Shown one piece after another: positions 52,430-60,865 of a DNA stretch of 64,000 nt (within the stretch, counting starts at the first letter, position 1; every line of letters begins with the position of its first letter). The translations under genes and the position numbers were made by a program. This DNA is from Sediminibacterium sp. (GTDB taxonomy: Bacteria > Bacteroidota > Bacteroidia > Chitinophagales > Chitinophagaceae): assembly GCA_017537025.1 (NCBI GenBank), contig JAFWCB010000007.1, forward strand, positions 62,001 to 126,000. Reading direction: 5' to 3'. The notes under the pieces were generated by a model that worked only from the letters and a program-made list of their open reading frames with translations, ran no database searches and was not told the origin of the DNA.

Positions 52430-52843
52430 ATGCATAAACCTATCATCGTGGCCGCAGGTGGTTTAGTACAAAACCCTTCTCAGGAAATTTTACTCATTTT
52501 TAGAAGAGGTTTTTGGGATTTGCCAAAAGGAAAGCTTGATGCAGGAGAAACCATTGAAGCTTGCGCCATACGTGAGGTTGAGGAAGAAACAGGCTTAGTA
52601 AACCTAACCATTCAAAAATTTATCACCATAACCCAACATGAATATTTTGATCCTTTTCTCCAGCAAGAAGTAGTTAAAGAAAGCCATTGGTATGCTATGA
52701 AAATCGATAGCTACCAAAATGGGTTACCACAAACAGAAGAAGATATTAATGAAATAAAATGGGTAGCACCCGAAATTGTGGCAGATTATTTCCCAAACAT
52801 GTATCCGAATATCGTAGAAGTGATTCGTTTATTTATTGCGTAG
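52430..52843 (+). CDS. NUDIX hydrolase
   Basis: 137 residues with a complete Nudix box from G34 to L56 (GKLDAGETIEACAIREVEEE, then TGL), including the metal-binding REVEEE residues. It hydrolyses a nucleoside diphosphate linked to another group; the substrate cannot be assigned. Its 3' end overlaps the convergent coaD by 15 bases. Confidence 0.9.
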   Translation: MHKPIIVAAGGLVQNPSQEILLIFRRGFWDLPKGKLDAGETIEACAIREVEEETGLVNLTIQKFITITQHEYFDPFLQQEVVKESHWYAMKIDSYQNGLPQTEEDINEIKWVAPEIVADYFPNMYPNIVEVIRLFIA

Positions 52844-53302
52844 CGTACGAATTACCGCATCCGGCAAAAAAGGAGAAGCATCACCCCCATTCCTTAAAAT
52901 ATCTCTTACAATGGTGGAAGCTACAGAAGTATATTTAGGCTCTCCGGTTAAAAAAATAGTTTCTATATTATTATCTAAGGTTCTGTTGGCATCGGCAATC
53001 GTTTTTTCATATTCAAAATCACTCACATAACGAATACCTCTTAAAATAAACTGTGCCCCAACTTGTTTACAATAGTTAATGGTTAACCCATCGTACACTT
53101 CGCTCTCTACTTTAGGCTCACTACTATAGATCTCCTTAAACCATTGCATTCGCTGCTCTGCACCAAACATCGGATTCTTTGAAGCATTAATACCTATCCC
53201 TACAATTATTTTATCAAACAATGGCAAGGCCCTATTTATAATATCTGTATGACCCAGTGTAACCGGATCAAATGTGCCAGGAAATAAGCATATACGTTGC
53301 AT
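52829..53302 (-). CDS. coaD: Pantetheine-phosphate adenylyltransferase
   Basis: 157 residues, the usual size. The nucleotidyltransferase motif PGTFDPVTLGHTDI has T10 and H18 at the same positions as in E. coli CoaD, and FLTGEPKYTSVASTIVRDI carries the ISSTxVR-type ATP-binding motif (here VASTIVRD). It catalyses the fourth step of coenzyme A synthesis. It is followed by a convergent Nudix gene with a 15-base overlap of coding ends. Confidence 0.95.
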   Translation of the reverse strand: MQRICLFPGTFDPVTLGHTDIINRALPLFDKIIVGIGINASKNPMFGAEQRMQWFKEIYSSEPKVESEVYDGLTINYCKQVGAQFILRGIRYVSDFEYEKTIADANRTLDNNIETIFLTGEPKYTSVASTIVRDILRNGGDASPFLPDAVIRTLRNK

Positions 53303-53307
53303 GTTGC

Positions 53308-53335
53308 AAGGTTAAAGGTGAAAGGTAATAGGGAA
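53308..53335. repeat. Degenerate heptamer tract (AAGGTGA type), four units
   Basis: Four 7-bp units in phase (for example AAGGTTA, AAGGTGA) just upstream of coaD, in the gap between pyrB and coaD (same direction). Confidence 0.65.
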
Positions 53336-53375
53336 ATGGATCATTGTGACTTAGTTTATATAGATACTTAGTTAC

Positions 53376-54302
53376 TCAATTCCTTCCTCCTGATAATAAA
53401 AAAAGCACAGCCATCCTCACGGCTACTCCATTTTCTACCTGATTAAGAATAATAGAATGCGGTCCATCAGCAACATCACTGTCTAGTTCAACCCCTCTAT
53501 TAATGGGGCCCGGATGCATAATAACAATTTCTTTACCCAATTTATCTAGCATTCTTCGGTTAATACCGTATGCTAAATTGTATTCTCGTAAAGAGGAGAA
53601 TAAGGGTTGGTTTTGCCGCTCAAGCTGTATACGAAGTACATTGGCCACATCGCACCACTGTAATGCTTGTTGTACATTATAACTTACTTTAACACCCAAT
53701 GCCTCGGCAATATAGGTAGGTATCAAAGTAGGCGGACCAACAACCATAATTTCAGCTCCCATTTTTTTAAGCAGATACATATTGCTTAATGCCACCCGGC
53801 TATGCATGATATCTCCAATAATAGCCACTTTCAACCCTTCTAATTTGCCTGTTTTTTCTTGCATCGAAAAAGCATCTAACAAAGCTTGAGTAGGATGTTC
53901 ATTTATGCCATCCCCGGCATTTATAATAGCTGCGGGAATATGTTTTGCCAGGAAATGAGGGGCGCCTGAAGCACTATGTCGCATCACTACCATATCCACC
54001 TTCATACTCAAAATATTATTAACCGTATCTAAGAGGGTCTCCCCTTTAGCGGCAGACGAGCTGCTGGCGGTAAAATTGAGCACATCTGCTGATAAGCGCT
54101 TCTCAGCCAATTCAAAGCTCATTCTGGTTCTTGTAGAATTTTCGTAGAAAAGATTCACAATAGTAACATCCCGCAGAGAAGGTACTTTCTTAACCGGTCG
54201 CTGTAAAACTTCTTTAAACTGAGTGGCTGTAGATAAAATTAGCTGGATATCTTCCTTTGTAAGATCCTTGATACCAAGTAAGTGTTTGGCTTGCAGTTCC
54301 AT
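53376..54302 (-). CDS. pyrB: Aspartate carbamoyltransferase catalytic subunit
   Basis: 308 residues. The carbamoyl-phosphate motif STRTR (residues 56-60 in FYENSTRTRMSFEL), the mobile-loop S/K pair with K86, and the HPTQALLDAFSMQE aspartate-domain motif are all present. It makes carbamoyl-aspartate in pyrimidine synthesis. It lies 20 bases downstream of pyrR, forming a pyrR-pyrB pair. No pyrI regulatory subunit is nearby. In several bacteria this type of ATCase needs an inactive dihydroorotase homologue as partner, and one is encoded at 62587. Confidence 0.95.
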   Translation of the reverse strand: MELQAKHLLGIKDLTKEDIQLILSTATQFKEVLQRPVKKVPSLRDVTIVNLFYENSTRTRMSFELAEKRLSADVLNFTASSSSAAKGETLLDTVNNILSMKVDMVVMRHSASGAPHFLAKHIPAAIINAGDGINEHPTQALLDAFSMQEKTGKLEGLKVAIIGDIMHSRVALSNMYLLKKMGAEIMVVGPPTLIPTYIAEALGVKVSYNVQQALQWCDVANVLRIQLERQNQPLFSSLREYNLAYGINRRMLDKLGKEIVIMHPGPINRGVELDSDVADGPHSIILNQVENGVAVRMAVLFLLSGGRN

Positions 54303-54322
54303 TAAAGGTCAAAGATAATAGT

Positions 54323-54895
54323 TTACAATAATATCACTTCGTCTTTTTCATCTCGCCCCTCCCAATGTACTTTTACTTTATCCGAAAGGATCGTATCTAT
54401 GGCTTTACCGGCAAAATCAGGTTGAATAGGCAATTCTCTACTAAATCTACGGTCTATCAATACACAAAGTGATACTTTTTTGGGTCTGCCAAAATCCAAT
54501 AGCGCATCCAAAGCTGCTCGAATGGTTCTGCCTGTATACAGTACATCATCTATCAATACTACTTTTTTGTTCTCAATACTGAAAGGTATATCGGTTGCAT
54601 TGGCAATATGCAATGATTTACGAATATCATCGCGATAAAAAGTAATATCTAGTTTCCCGTATTGTATAAGCGCAGGATCAATAATACGACCAAGTTCCTT
54701 TACTACCCTATCACTCAAATAAATACCCCTTGGCTGCAGACCAATAATTACGGTATCTTCCAACCCCGGGCTATTTTCAATCACTTGATGAGCCAATCGC
54801 TTTACGGTAAGCGCCATTTGATCCGCGGAGAGAATTGTTTTCAAAAAAGAAAATTTTCGATAAAAATAGGGCTTCTTCTTTACTTTGTGCCTCAT
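54323..54895 (-). CDS. pyrR: PyrR bifunctional pyr regulator / uracil phosphoribosyltransferase
   Basis: 190 residues as drawn. The PRPP-binding motif VVLIDDVLYTGRTIRAALDA and VIIGLQPRGIYLSDR are typical. PyrR binds pyr mRNA to control attenuation and has UPRT activity; in Bacteroidota only the enzymatic role is reasonably assumed. Start doubtful: the ATG at 54895 shares bases with the recF ATG on the other strand and adds a basic stretch (MRHKVKKKPYFYRKF) not usual for PyrR. A TTG at 54844 would give KTILSADQMALTVKRL, close to normal PyrR N-termini. A possible minus-strand TATTTTTA box sits between the two. Confidence 0.88.
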   Translation of the reverse strand: MRHKVKKKPYFYRKFSFLKTILSADQMALTVKRLAHQVIENSPGLEDTVIIGLQPRGIYLSDRVVKELGRIIDPALIQYGKLDITFYRDDIRKSLHIANATDIPFSIENKKVVLIDDVLYTGRTIRAALDALLDFGRPKKVSLCVLIDRRFSRELPIQPDFAGKAIDTILSDKVKVHWEGRDEKDEVILL

Positions 54896-55979
54896 GCTTT
54901 TGCTAGAAAATATAGAATTAATACAATTTAGGAACTATACAAGCCAGAAAAATAGTTTTTCCAAAAGAATTATAGGTATTTGTGGGGCTAATGGAGCCGG
55001 TAAAACCAATCTTTTAGATGCTATTTATTATTTGAGCTTTTCAAGGAGCTATTTCTCACGCACGGATGCCCAAAATGTACAACACGGAATGCAAGGCATG
55101 CGTATTGCCGGTACTTATTTATTACAAAATGAAAGGTATACCGTTCAATGTATTCTCCGGGAAAACAATAAGAAAGAATTATGGGTGGAAGAAGAACAGT
55201 ATAAAAAAATTTCCGATCATATCGGTAAGTTCCCGGCTGTTATGATAGCCCCCGACGATATTAGTTTGATCACGGAAGGAAGTGAAGAAAGAAGAAATTT
55301 AATAGACACCATTCTCTCCCAAACAAACACTATTTATTTAAGAAGCCTAATCAACTATAATAAAATACTTCAGCAGCGAAATGCTTTTTTGAAACAATAT
55401 GAATACCCCCAATTTCCGGATGAAAAACTATTATCCGTATTCAACGAGCAATTAACACTCGAAGGCAGTATCATATATGAAGTCAGAAAAAAATTCATGG
55501 ATATTTATATTCCTTTGGTGCAAAAATTTTATGAACAAATAGCCGGTTTACCGGAACGCATTGAATTATCTTATGAAAGCCAGCTACAGGAAGAATCACT
55601 CAGCAATCTATTACACAAAAGTTTACAAAAAGACTTGGCACTACAACGTACAAACGCCGGTATACATAAAGATGACATAAGCTTCACACTATATGACTAT
55701 CCCTTTAAAACAGAGGCATCACAGGGACAAAGAAAGAGTTTACTGTTTTCACTCAAGCTAGCCGAATGGGAATATTTAAAATCAGTAAAAGGCTTTGCTC
55801 CTATTTTATTATTAGATGATGTTTTTGAAAAATTAGACGCCAACAGAATGTTTCATTTGTTAATGCAGGTTTGTGGTGAAGAAGGAGGTCAAGTATTTAT
55901 CACCGATACACATGCAGATCGATTATCTTCCCAATTAGCAGCAACCGGAACTCCTTTTCAATTGATTGAATTAAGTTGA
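54894..55979 (+). CDS. recF: DNA replication/repair protein RecF
   Basis: 361 residues. It is an SMC-like ATPase with Walker A GANGAGKT at residues 31-38, the ABC signature region SQGQRKSLLFSLKLAEW, and Walker B PILLLDDVFEKLD. It loads RecA at single-strand gaps. I chose the ATG at 54894 because homologues start MLLLENIELIQFRNY; an upstream GTG at 54885 adds three residues. It is divergent from pyrR, with start codons overlapping in the tetramer CATG. A DciA-like gene follows after 13 bases, a common arrangement. Confidence 0.95.
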   Translation: MLLLENIELIQFRNYTSQKNSFSKRIIGICGANGAGKTNLLDAIYYLSFSRSYFSRTDAQNVQHGMQGMRIAGTYLLQNERYTVQCILRENNKKELWVEEEQYKKISDHIGKFPAVMIAPDDISLITEGSEERRNLIDTILSQTNTIYLRSLINYNKILQQRNAFLKQYEYPQFPDEKLLSVFNEQLTLEGSIIYEVRKKFMDIYIPLVQKFYEQIAGLPERIELSYESQLQEESLSNLLHKSLQKDLALQRTNAGIHKDDISFTLYDYPFKTEASQGQRKSLLFSLKLAEWEYLKSVKGFAPILLLDDVFEKLDANRMFHLLMQVCGEEGGQVFITDTHADRLSSQLAATGTPFQLIELS

Positions 55980-55980
55980 T

Positions 55981-55988
55981 TATCTTTA
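55981..55988 (+). promoter_or_regulatory. Candidate -7 box TATCTTTA before the DUF721 gene
   Basis: A one-mismatch TAnnTTTG element directly after the recF stop and 4 bases before the next start. It may give the small gene its own near-leaderless transcript. Confidence 0.4.
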
Positions 55989-55992
55989 TACC

Positions 55993-56274
55993 ATGAGTGA
56001 ATTTCATATTGGTGATGCCTTAAAAGGATTCATAAACAAAAGTAACCTACGCAATGGGATACGTGCCGTTCAAATCGAATCTGTATGGGAAGAATTGATG
56101 GGGAAAACAATCGCCAAATACACCGATAAAATCCAGATCATTCAAGGCAAGTTATTTATTCATACGAATATTGGTCCACTCAAAAATGAACTTCAATTTC
56201 AAAAACCTCAAATCATCGAAAGGGTAAATGAAGCATTCGGGGAGGTCGTGATTTCAGAGGTAGTGATTCAGTAA
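55993..56274 (+). CDS. DUF721 / DciA-like protein
   Basis: 93 residues, a compact DUF721 (DciA) domain with the typical IESVWEELMGKTIAKYTDKI segment and the C-terminal strand pattern KLFIHTNIGPLKNELQF. DciA-type proteins help load the replicative helicase DnaB; Bacteroidota versions are short, as here. Its position next to recF supports a replication role. It is followed by a heptamer tract and the convergent DoxX gene. Confidence 0.82.
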   Translation: MSEFHIGDALKGFINKSNLRNGIRAVQIESVWEELMGKTIAKYTDKIQIIQGKLFIHTNIGPLKNELQFQKPQIIERVNEAFGEVVISEVVIQ

Positions 56275-56299
56275 TTAACTTATTAAACTTCTTCGCTTA

Positions 56300-56327
56300 C
56301 ACCTATACCCTATAACCTACAAACTAT
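56300..56327. repeat. Degenerate heptamer tract (ACCCTAT type), four units
   Basis: Four 7-bp units in phase (for example CACCTAT, ACCCTAT) in the convergent gap. The last units run into the 3' end of the DoxX gene and encode its final residues. Confidence 0.65.
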
Positions 56328-57393
56328 ACAAACTCACCTTCTTCAATACACTATCTCCTCTCATATAATAAACGGTAGGCTTAACCCTAGCGGCTGTTTT
56401 AATAACAGTAGCGTCACAACCCATAATAATTTTATCGGGAAGTTGCGCACGTAATTTTTCGGCTTCGGCACAAATGAAAATTATTTTCCCATTGACTGTT
56501 TTTTCAGCTGTAAAAAGTTTATCAGCAAAGGGCTTCCAATTGCTAACGTCATTCGCATCTTGAACAAAGATCAGGATATAATTATCCGGATAGTCTAAGA
56601 TATTGGCAGTAGCATTTTCACCTGCAGCATTATATAAAGTAAAATCTTGAATAGGCGGTTTTAATCCATTTCCTTTCTTTACCAATATATCTTTTCTGCT
56701 TATAAAAGTATAGGCAGAATCGTCAAAATCGGCAGGAAAATGATCCTGATCAAAACTAATTTCTTTACCTGCTTTTTTATATACAAATTGTAAAGAGAAA
56801 CTATCGGCTATTGCGCCTTCGGGTAATTGCATTTGCTTTTTTATACTGGTTCCCGCTTTGTAAGGCAAACAATCGATAATGGGTAAATAACGTAAAGTAT
56901 ATACCTGTGCAGCAAAAGAAAAAAGTATTGTAGCCACTAAAATTAGAATGGCTGTTTTATTAGTAGTTGCGGCTTTAACTTGCTTATAGCAGAGAACGAG
57001 GATCACAATTAGGATAAGTAATATTATATCTTTAGCAAAAGACTGTGCAGCAGTTAAAGGGATACAATCTCCAAGGCAACCACAGGTTTTTATTTTTCCG
57101 GAGAATATAGCAAACCCGGTTAAAAAAGTAAAAAACAGAATTAATATCAGTAGTAGCCTGCTAAATAATTTCATTTGCCAGCCAATAATAACAGCTACTC
57201 CCGCCAATACTTCAAAAACATTCATAGCTACCGATAAGGGCAAGGAAAAATCATTCAAAAAGAGCATACCCCATACTTCAAAAAATTCTTGCATTTTGTA
57301 GCTAAGTCCGATCGGGTCATTTACTTTTATCAATCCTGAAAAAATAAATAGTACACCCACAACCCAACGTATTGCTATTAATAGTGGTTTCAT
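56317..57393 (-). CDS. DoxX/MauE-like membrane protein with C-terminal soluble domain
   Basis: 358 residues. Four to five membrane helices occupy about residues 1-165 (start LLIAIRWVVGVLFIFSGLIK, a DoxX hallmark), with a cysteine motif KTCGCLGDCIP in the second loop as in MauE-type members. The rest is a soluble, probably periplasmic domain with a thioredoxin-like look (YILIFVQDANDVSNWKPFAD) but no CxxC. It overlaps the upstream DUF1599 gene by 4 bases. A role in periplasmic redox is inferred from the MauE similarity only. Confidence 0.8.
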   Translation of the reverse strand: MKPLLIAIRWVVGVLFIFSGLIKVNDPIGLSYKMQEFFEVWGMLFLNDFSLPLSVAMNVFEVLAGVAVIIGWQMKLFSRLLLILILFFTFLTGFAIFSGKIKTCGCLGDCIPLTAAQSFAKDIILLILIVILVLCYKQVKAATTNKTAILILVATILFSFAAQVYTLRYLPIIDCLPYKAGTSIKKQMQLPEGAIADSFSLQFVYKKAGKEISFDQDHFPADFDDSAYTFISRKDILVKKGNGLKPPIQDFTLYNAAGENATANILDYPDNYILIFVQDANDVSNWKPFADKLFTAEKTVNGKIIFICAEAEKLRAQLPDKIIMGCDATVIKTAARVKPTVYYMRGDSVLKKVSLYSL

Positions 57394-57941
57394 GACTGGT
57401 GTTTTCCTTCAGCAATTAATATCAGCGCGAATGCAGCGTAATTTATGATATCAACATAATTGGCATCAATTCCCTCTGATATTAGTGTTTGCCCATTGTT
57501 TTGTAAAATTTGTTTGATCCTAAGCAGCTTCATTAAAATAAGATCGGCAAAACTCTCCTGGCTCATATCGCGCCAAGCCTCCCCATAATCGTGGTTTTTA
57601 GAAAGCATGGTTTCTTTGGCGAACTTGGCTTTTGTTTCATAAAGAGCAAGCGTAAGATCGTATGCGAGTTCTTCTACCGTTGCTTCTGTTTGATCTAATT
57701 GTATTAAACCAATTATGGCATAGTTCAATATACCTTTAAATTCCGAAGCTATATCATCTCCTACCTTCTGTGTTTTAACATCTTGTATCGTTCGGATACG
57801 AAGGGCTTTAATAAAAATTTGATCTACTACAGAAATAGTTCTTAACACCCTCCAAGCAGTTCCATAGTCTCTTGTTTTCTTCAAAAAAATATCTTTACAA
57901 GTATTTACCGCTATATCGTATTGTTGATTAGTATCTCCCAT
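57390..57941 (-). CDS. DUF1599 protein (nucleotide-modification-associated domain)
   Basis: 183 residues forming an internal duplication: FLKKTRDYGTAWRVLRTISV in the first half and MLSKNHDYGEAWRDMSQESF in the second, each followed by a KxLRIxxI segment. DUF1599 is found in Bacteroidota genomes and phages and is presumed related to nucleotide metabolism; the activity is unknown. It is translationally coupled to DoxX (4-base overlap) and divergent from folP, a neighbourhood I recall as conserved in this phylum. Confidence 0.82.
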   Translation of the reverse strand: MGDTNQQYDIAVNTCKDIFLKKTRDYGTAWRVLRTISVVDQIFIKALRIRTIQDVKTQKVGDDIASEFKGILNYAIIGLIQLDQTEATVEELAYDLTLALYETKAKFAKETMLSKNHDYGEAWRDMSQESFADLILMKLLRIKQILQNNGQTLISEGIDANYVDIINYAAFALILIAEGKHQS

Positions 57942-57945
57942 TTAA

Positions 57946-57953
57946 TATCTTTG
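57946..57953 (+). promoter_or_regulatory. -7 box TATCTTTG for folP
   Basis: A perfect TAnnTTTG -7 element 28 bases before the folP ATG, in the 40-base divergent gap with the DUF1599 gene. Confidence 0.6.
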
Positions 57954-57981
57954 ACCGGAATGCAATTTAATAAAAGCCTTC

Positions 57982-58806
57982 ATGTTTACACTCAATTGTA
58001 ATGGAAACTTATTAATAGCTCAAGAGCCTTTGGTGATGGGCATTATCAATGTTACCGCAGATTCATTTTATGCCGATAGCAGAGTGCAGCAGGCCGATGC
58101 CATAGTAAAAAAGGCGGTTACTATGGTTGAGGAAGGTGCTTCAATTATTGATTTAGGTGCTCAAAGTACTAGGCCCGGGAGTACTATAATGGATATTGAA
58201 ACAGAAGTCAAAACACTTATTCCGGTTATTAAGACGGTAAGAGAAACGCTTCCTACCGTTCCCCTTTCAGTTGATACCTATTACGCAGATGTTGCTGAAG
58301 CAGCTATTGAAGCAGGCGCTTCTATTATCAATGATATTAGCGGTGGGCGATTTTTTCCGGAGATACTTCATGTTGCAGCACGAAGAAGAGTACCTTATAT
58401 ATGTATGCACAGCCACGGAACGAGGGAAACAATGCATGAGAAACTGATGGTGCCAAATATCTCAGCAACCTTATTTCAATATTTCAGTGAAAGAATTAGT
58501 GCTGCTAAGGAAGCCGGTATTGTAGATTTTATTATCGACCCGGGGTTTGGTTTTGGAAAAACAATACCGGATAATTTTCAAATAATAAAGGAACTTTCTC
58601 AACTAACAATTTTCCGGAAGCCGATACTGGTAGGCGTATCGCGTAAGTCTTCTATTTATCAGACCCTTGGAACCACGGCAGATAAGGCATTGAACGGAAC
58701 AACTGTTTTACATACAACAGCTCTTTTAAATGGCGCTTCCATTCTAAGAGTTCATGATGTTAGAGAAGCTGTGGAGGCAGTTAAGCTTACGCAAATGCTT
58801 AAATAG
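57982..58806 (+). CDS. folP: Dihydropteroate synthase
   Basis: 274 residues, a TIM barrel. MGIINVTADSFYADSR (first pterin loop), GAQSTRPGS, SVDTYYADVAEAAIEAGA followed by the pterin-binding NDISGG, DPGFGFGKT and a final RVHDV are all present. It condenses 4-aminobenzoate with hydroxymethyl-dihydropterin diphosphate and is the target of sulfonamides. A heptamer repeat tract fills the gap to the convergent FKBP gene. Confidence 0.96.
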   Translation: MFTLNCNGNLLIAQEPLVMGIINVTADSFYADSRVQQADAIVKKAVTMVEEGASIIDLGAQSTRPGSTIMDIETEVKTLIPVIKTVRETLPTVPLSVDTYYADVAEAAIEAGASIINDISGGRFFPEILHVAARRRVPYICMHSHGTRETMHEKLMVPNISATLFQYFSERISAAKEAGIVDFIIDPGFGFGKTIPDNFQIIKELSQLTIFRKPILVGVSRKSSIYQTLGTTADKALNGTTVLHTTALLNGASILRVHDVREAVEAVKLTQMLK

Positions 58807-58876
58807 ACAATGGTCAATAGCCATTGGTCAATGGGATAACTACCCTAATGACTATTGACTACTGACCATTGACTTC
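58807..58876. repeat. Degenerate heptamer tract with inverted halves, ten units
   Basis: Ten 7-bp units in unbroken phase between convergent folP and FKBP genes. The first half has TCAATGG-type units and the second half TGACCAT-type, its approximate reverse complement, so the tract can form an imperfect hairpin. Confidence 0.75.
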
Positions 58877-58893
58877 CGTCTGTGGTTTAAAAT

Positions 58894-59802
58894 CTATTTC
58901 TTCGGTGCAGCAGGTGCGGTTGCTATTGGTTTAGGAGCGGTTACGTCCAACACTTCAATTTCAAAAATAAGTGGTGAGTATGCCGGTATAACCGGAGCAC
59001 TTCCATTAGGGCCATAAGCTAACATAGCCGGTACAAATATTCTACCCTTACCACCTTTATTAAAAAATCGAATGCCTTCATTAAGTCCGCTTATTATACC
59101 ATTAGTACCTACAACAAAAGAGAGAGGCTGACTATTTTGCGCCTTTACTCCCATATTGCCATCAAATTCTTTTCCATTTAAAAAGGTACCTCTATAACGC
59201 AGGGAAACTTGTTTTCCGGTATCTACTTTCACTGCTGCATCACCCGGGGTATTGATCTCAATGAATAATCCTGAAGGTGCTTCTTGGGTTTTGTAGCCTT
59301 TTTTACTAATAAAGTCTTTTAATTCTTTCACTTCTCTTTTCTTTTCTATCTCCATTTCTTTTTGATAATCGGCCATCATCAATTCTTGTGTGGCAAAAGT
59401 TTTCAGAAAATCAACTTTACCGTTGATCATATCTTTTGCCTTAAAATCGTTGTTGTAATCTAGCATACCCATTTTCTTTAGGGTATCGATGCTCATAGCA
59501 AACTCCATTTTATCGCCGGGCGCACATTTATTAATTACTTCCAAGAAACTGTGTTTAGCCATACGAGAGGTATCCACGATCATATACACGGGTACTTTAC
59601 CATAAGAACTCGTGAGTATTGAATCTTTTTTTGAAGGTAGTTTATACTCAATATTGAGTTTCACGAACTGACCTTGTTTTAAAGTTTCTTTACTATTTCC
59701 TTTTTTAATTTTATACAGGAAACCAGTAGGTGTTTTTTCATATTGATTACAGCTTGCAAGCAATACAATCGCTGCCACCAGCGGGGCGATAATTCTCCTC
59801 AT
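58894..59802 (-). CDS. FKBP-type peptidyl-prolyl cis-trans isomerase, lipoprotein
   Basis: 302 residues from the ATG at 59802. The signal peptide ends at lipobox LLASC. An N-terminal dimerisation-type region leads through a Lys/Glu-rich helix (around EKKREVKELKDFISKK) into a C-terminal FKBP domain (about 205-288: VSLRYRGTFLNGKEFDG, then MLAYGPNG and PLIFEIEVLDV). It acts as a periplasmic folding catalyst. The frame runs upstream to 59994 inside the DHH gene, but the signal peptide fixes the start; only one base separates it from the upstream stop, so the two are co-transcribed. Confidence 0.92.
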   Translation of the reverse strand: MRRIIAPLVAAIVLLASCNQYEKTPTGFLYKIKKGNSKETLKQGQFVKLNIEYKLPSKKDSILTSSYGKVPVYMIVDTSRMAKHSFLEVINKCAPGDKMEFAMSIDTLKKMGMLDYNNDFKAKDMINGKVDFLKTFATQELMMADYQKEMEIEKKREVKELKDFISKKGYKTQEAPSGLFIEINTPGDAAVKVDTGKQVSLRYRGTFLNGKEFDGNMGVKAQNSQPLSFVVGTNGIISGLNEGIRFFNKGGKGRIFVPAMLAYGPNGSAPVIPAYSPLIFEIEVLDVTAPKPIATAPAAPKK

Positions 59803-59803
59803 T

Positions 59804-60811
59804 TTATTGTAGTTGTGTTTTATATGTTTTAATGATCTTTTTAAAATCCTGATAGGTTTCGTCAATAGTTTTACTACTTCTTCCCCCGGAAGCATTGGCA
59901 TGTCCGCCACCTTCAAAATGATTTCTTGCAAATGTATTGACATCGAAGTTACCCTTGCTTCTAAAACTCCATTTTCTTTCCTCATCACGATCAATTACCA
60001 AAGCTCCAAACTTGATACCCTTAATAGTTAATAAATAATTAACCAAACCTTCTGTATCACCCGTTTTTATATCATACTGTTTTAAGTCTTGTTTGGTGAT
60101 GTACATCATAGCTGTATTGTATTCATATAACACCTCCAACCTATTCAACAAAGCGAATCCGATAAAACGCAATCTGCTTTCCAGAAAATTATCATACACA
60201 TTGGCATGTACCGAAGAATGATCAAACCCGGTTTCCTTGAGTTTCGCAACCATTTTATGAACAGATGCAGTGGTCGATGCAAAGCGGAAAGAACCTGTAT
60301 CGGTCATTACCCCTGTATATAAACACAGGGCAATATCTTTATTTAAAAGGGCTACATTACCCGATTCTACAATAAAATCATAGATCATTTCACAGGTTGA
60401 ACTCTTGGAAATATTACTGATGCCATATTGGAAAGAGGGCGTATCGGGCTCCTCGTGATGGTCAATTAATATTTTGGTAGCGGTTGCTTTTACTAAATGT
60501 GTGGCGAGATGTTTGGTTCTATGAAAGATATTGAAATCCAAACAAAAAATCCAGTCTGCCTGATCTACTATTTTAATAGCTTTTTCCTTTCCTGCCTCAA
60601 AATTAAGTACTGTATTCACGCCCGGCATCCAATCTAAAAAATCTGCCCAATTGGTGGGCGATATTACGGTAACTTCATGATTCAGTTGTTGTAAAAAATG
60701 GTATAAGCCTAATGCGGAACCCATAGCATCCCCATCGGGCTTCTGATGCATAGTTATAACAACACGCTTAGATTCGTTAAGAAGCGGATAAAATTGATCG
60801 ATTGCTTGCAT
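59804..60811 (-). CDS. DHH/DHHA1 phosphoesterase, NrnA-like (nanoRNase / pAp phosphatase)
   Basis: 335 residues. Metal-binding motifs are [15 protein letters not shown] (I), the Asp in DWIFCLDFN (II), [13 protein letters not shown] (III, the DHH) and [12 protein letters not shown] (IV). The DHHA1 substrate motif [10 protein letters not shown] is near the C-terminus. NrnA-type enzymes degrade very short RNA oligonucleotides and 3-phosphoadenosine-5-phosphate. It is transcribed with the FKBP lipoprotein gene and divergent from ndk. Confidence 0.9.
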   Translation of the reverse strand: MQAIDQFYPLLNESKRVVITMHQKPDGDAMGSALGLYHFLQQLNHEVTVISPTNWADFLDWMPGVNTVLNFEAGKEKAIKIVDQADWIFCLDFNIFHRTKHLATHLVKATATKILIDHHEEPDTPSFQYGISNISKSSTCEMIYDFIVESGNVALLNKDIALCLYTGVMTDTGSFRFASTTASVHKMVAKLKETGFDHSSVHANVYDNFLESRLRFIGFALLNRLEVLYEYNTAMMYITKQDLKQYDIKTGDTEGLVNYLLTIKGIKFGALVIDRDEERKWSFRSKGNFDVNTFARNHFEGGGHANASGGRSSKTIDETYQDFKKIIKTYKTQLQ

Positions 60812-60819
60812 AAAGGCAG

Positions 60820-60827
60820 CAAATTTA
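60820..60827 (-). promoter_or_regulatory. -7 box TAAATTTG for the DHH phosphoesterase operon
   Basis: A perfect TAnnTTTG element on the minus strand, 8 bases before the ATG at 60811. It lies 12 bases from the divergent ndk box, so the two promoters overlap. Confidence 0.55.
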
Positions 60828-60839
60828 GGGTTATTAACC

Positions 60840-60847
60840 TACCTTCG
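60840..60847 (+). promoter_or_regulatory. Candidate -7 box TACCTTCG for ndk
   Basis: A TAnnTTTG-like element (one change) 18 bases before the ndk ATG at 60866. It has the same TTCGCGCC continuation as the ychF promoter at 4414-4421. Confidence 0.5.
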
Positions 60848-60865
60848 CGCCGAAATTTACTAAGT

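Noticed and set aside
59803-59994. A 64-residue N-terminal extension of the FKBP gene.
   Set aside because: It is out-of-frame DNA of the upstream DHH gene. The signal peptide with lipobox begins at 59802.
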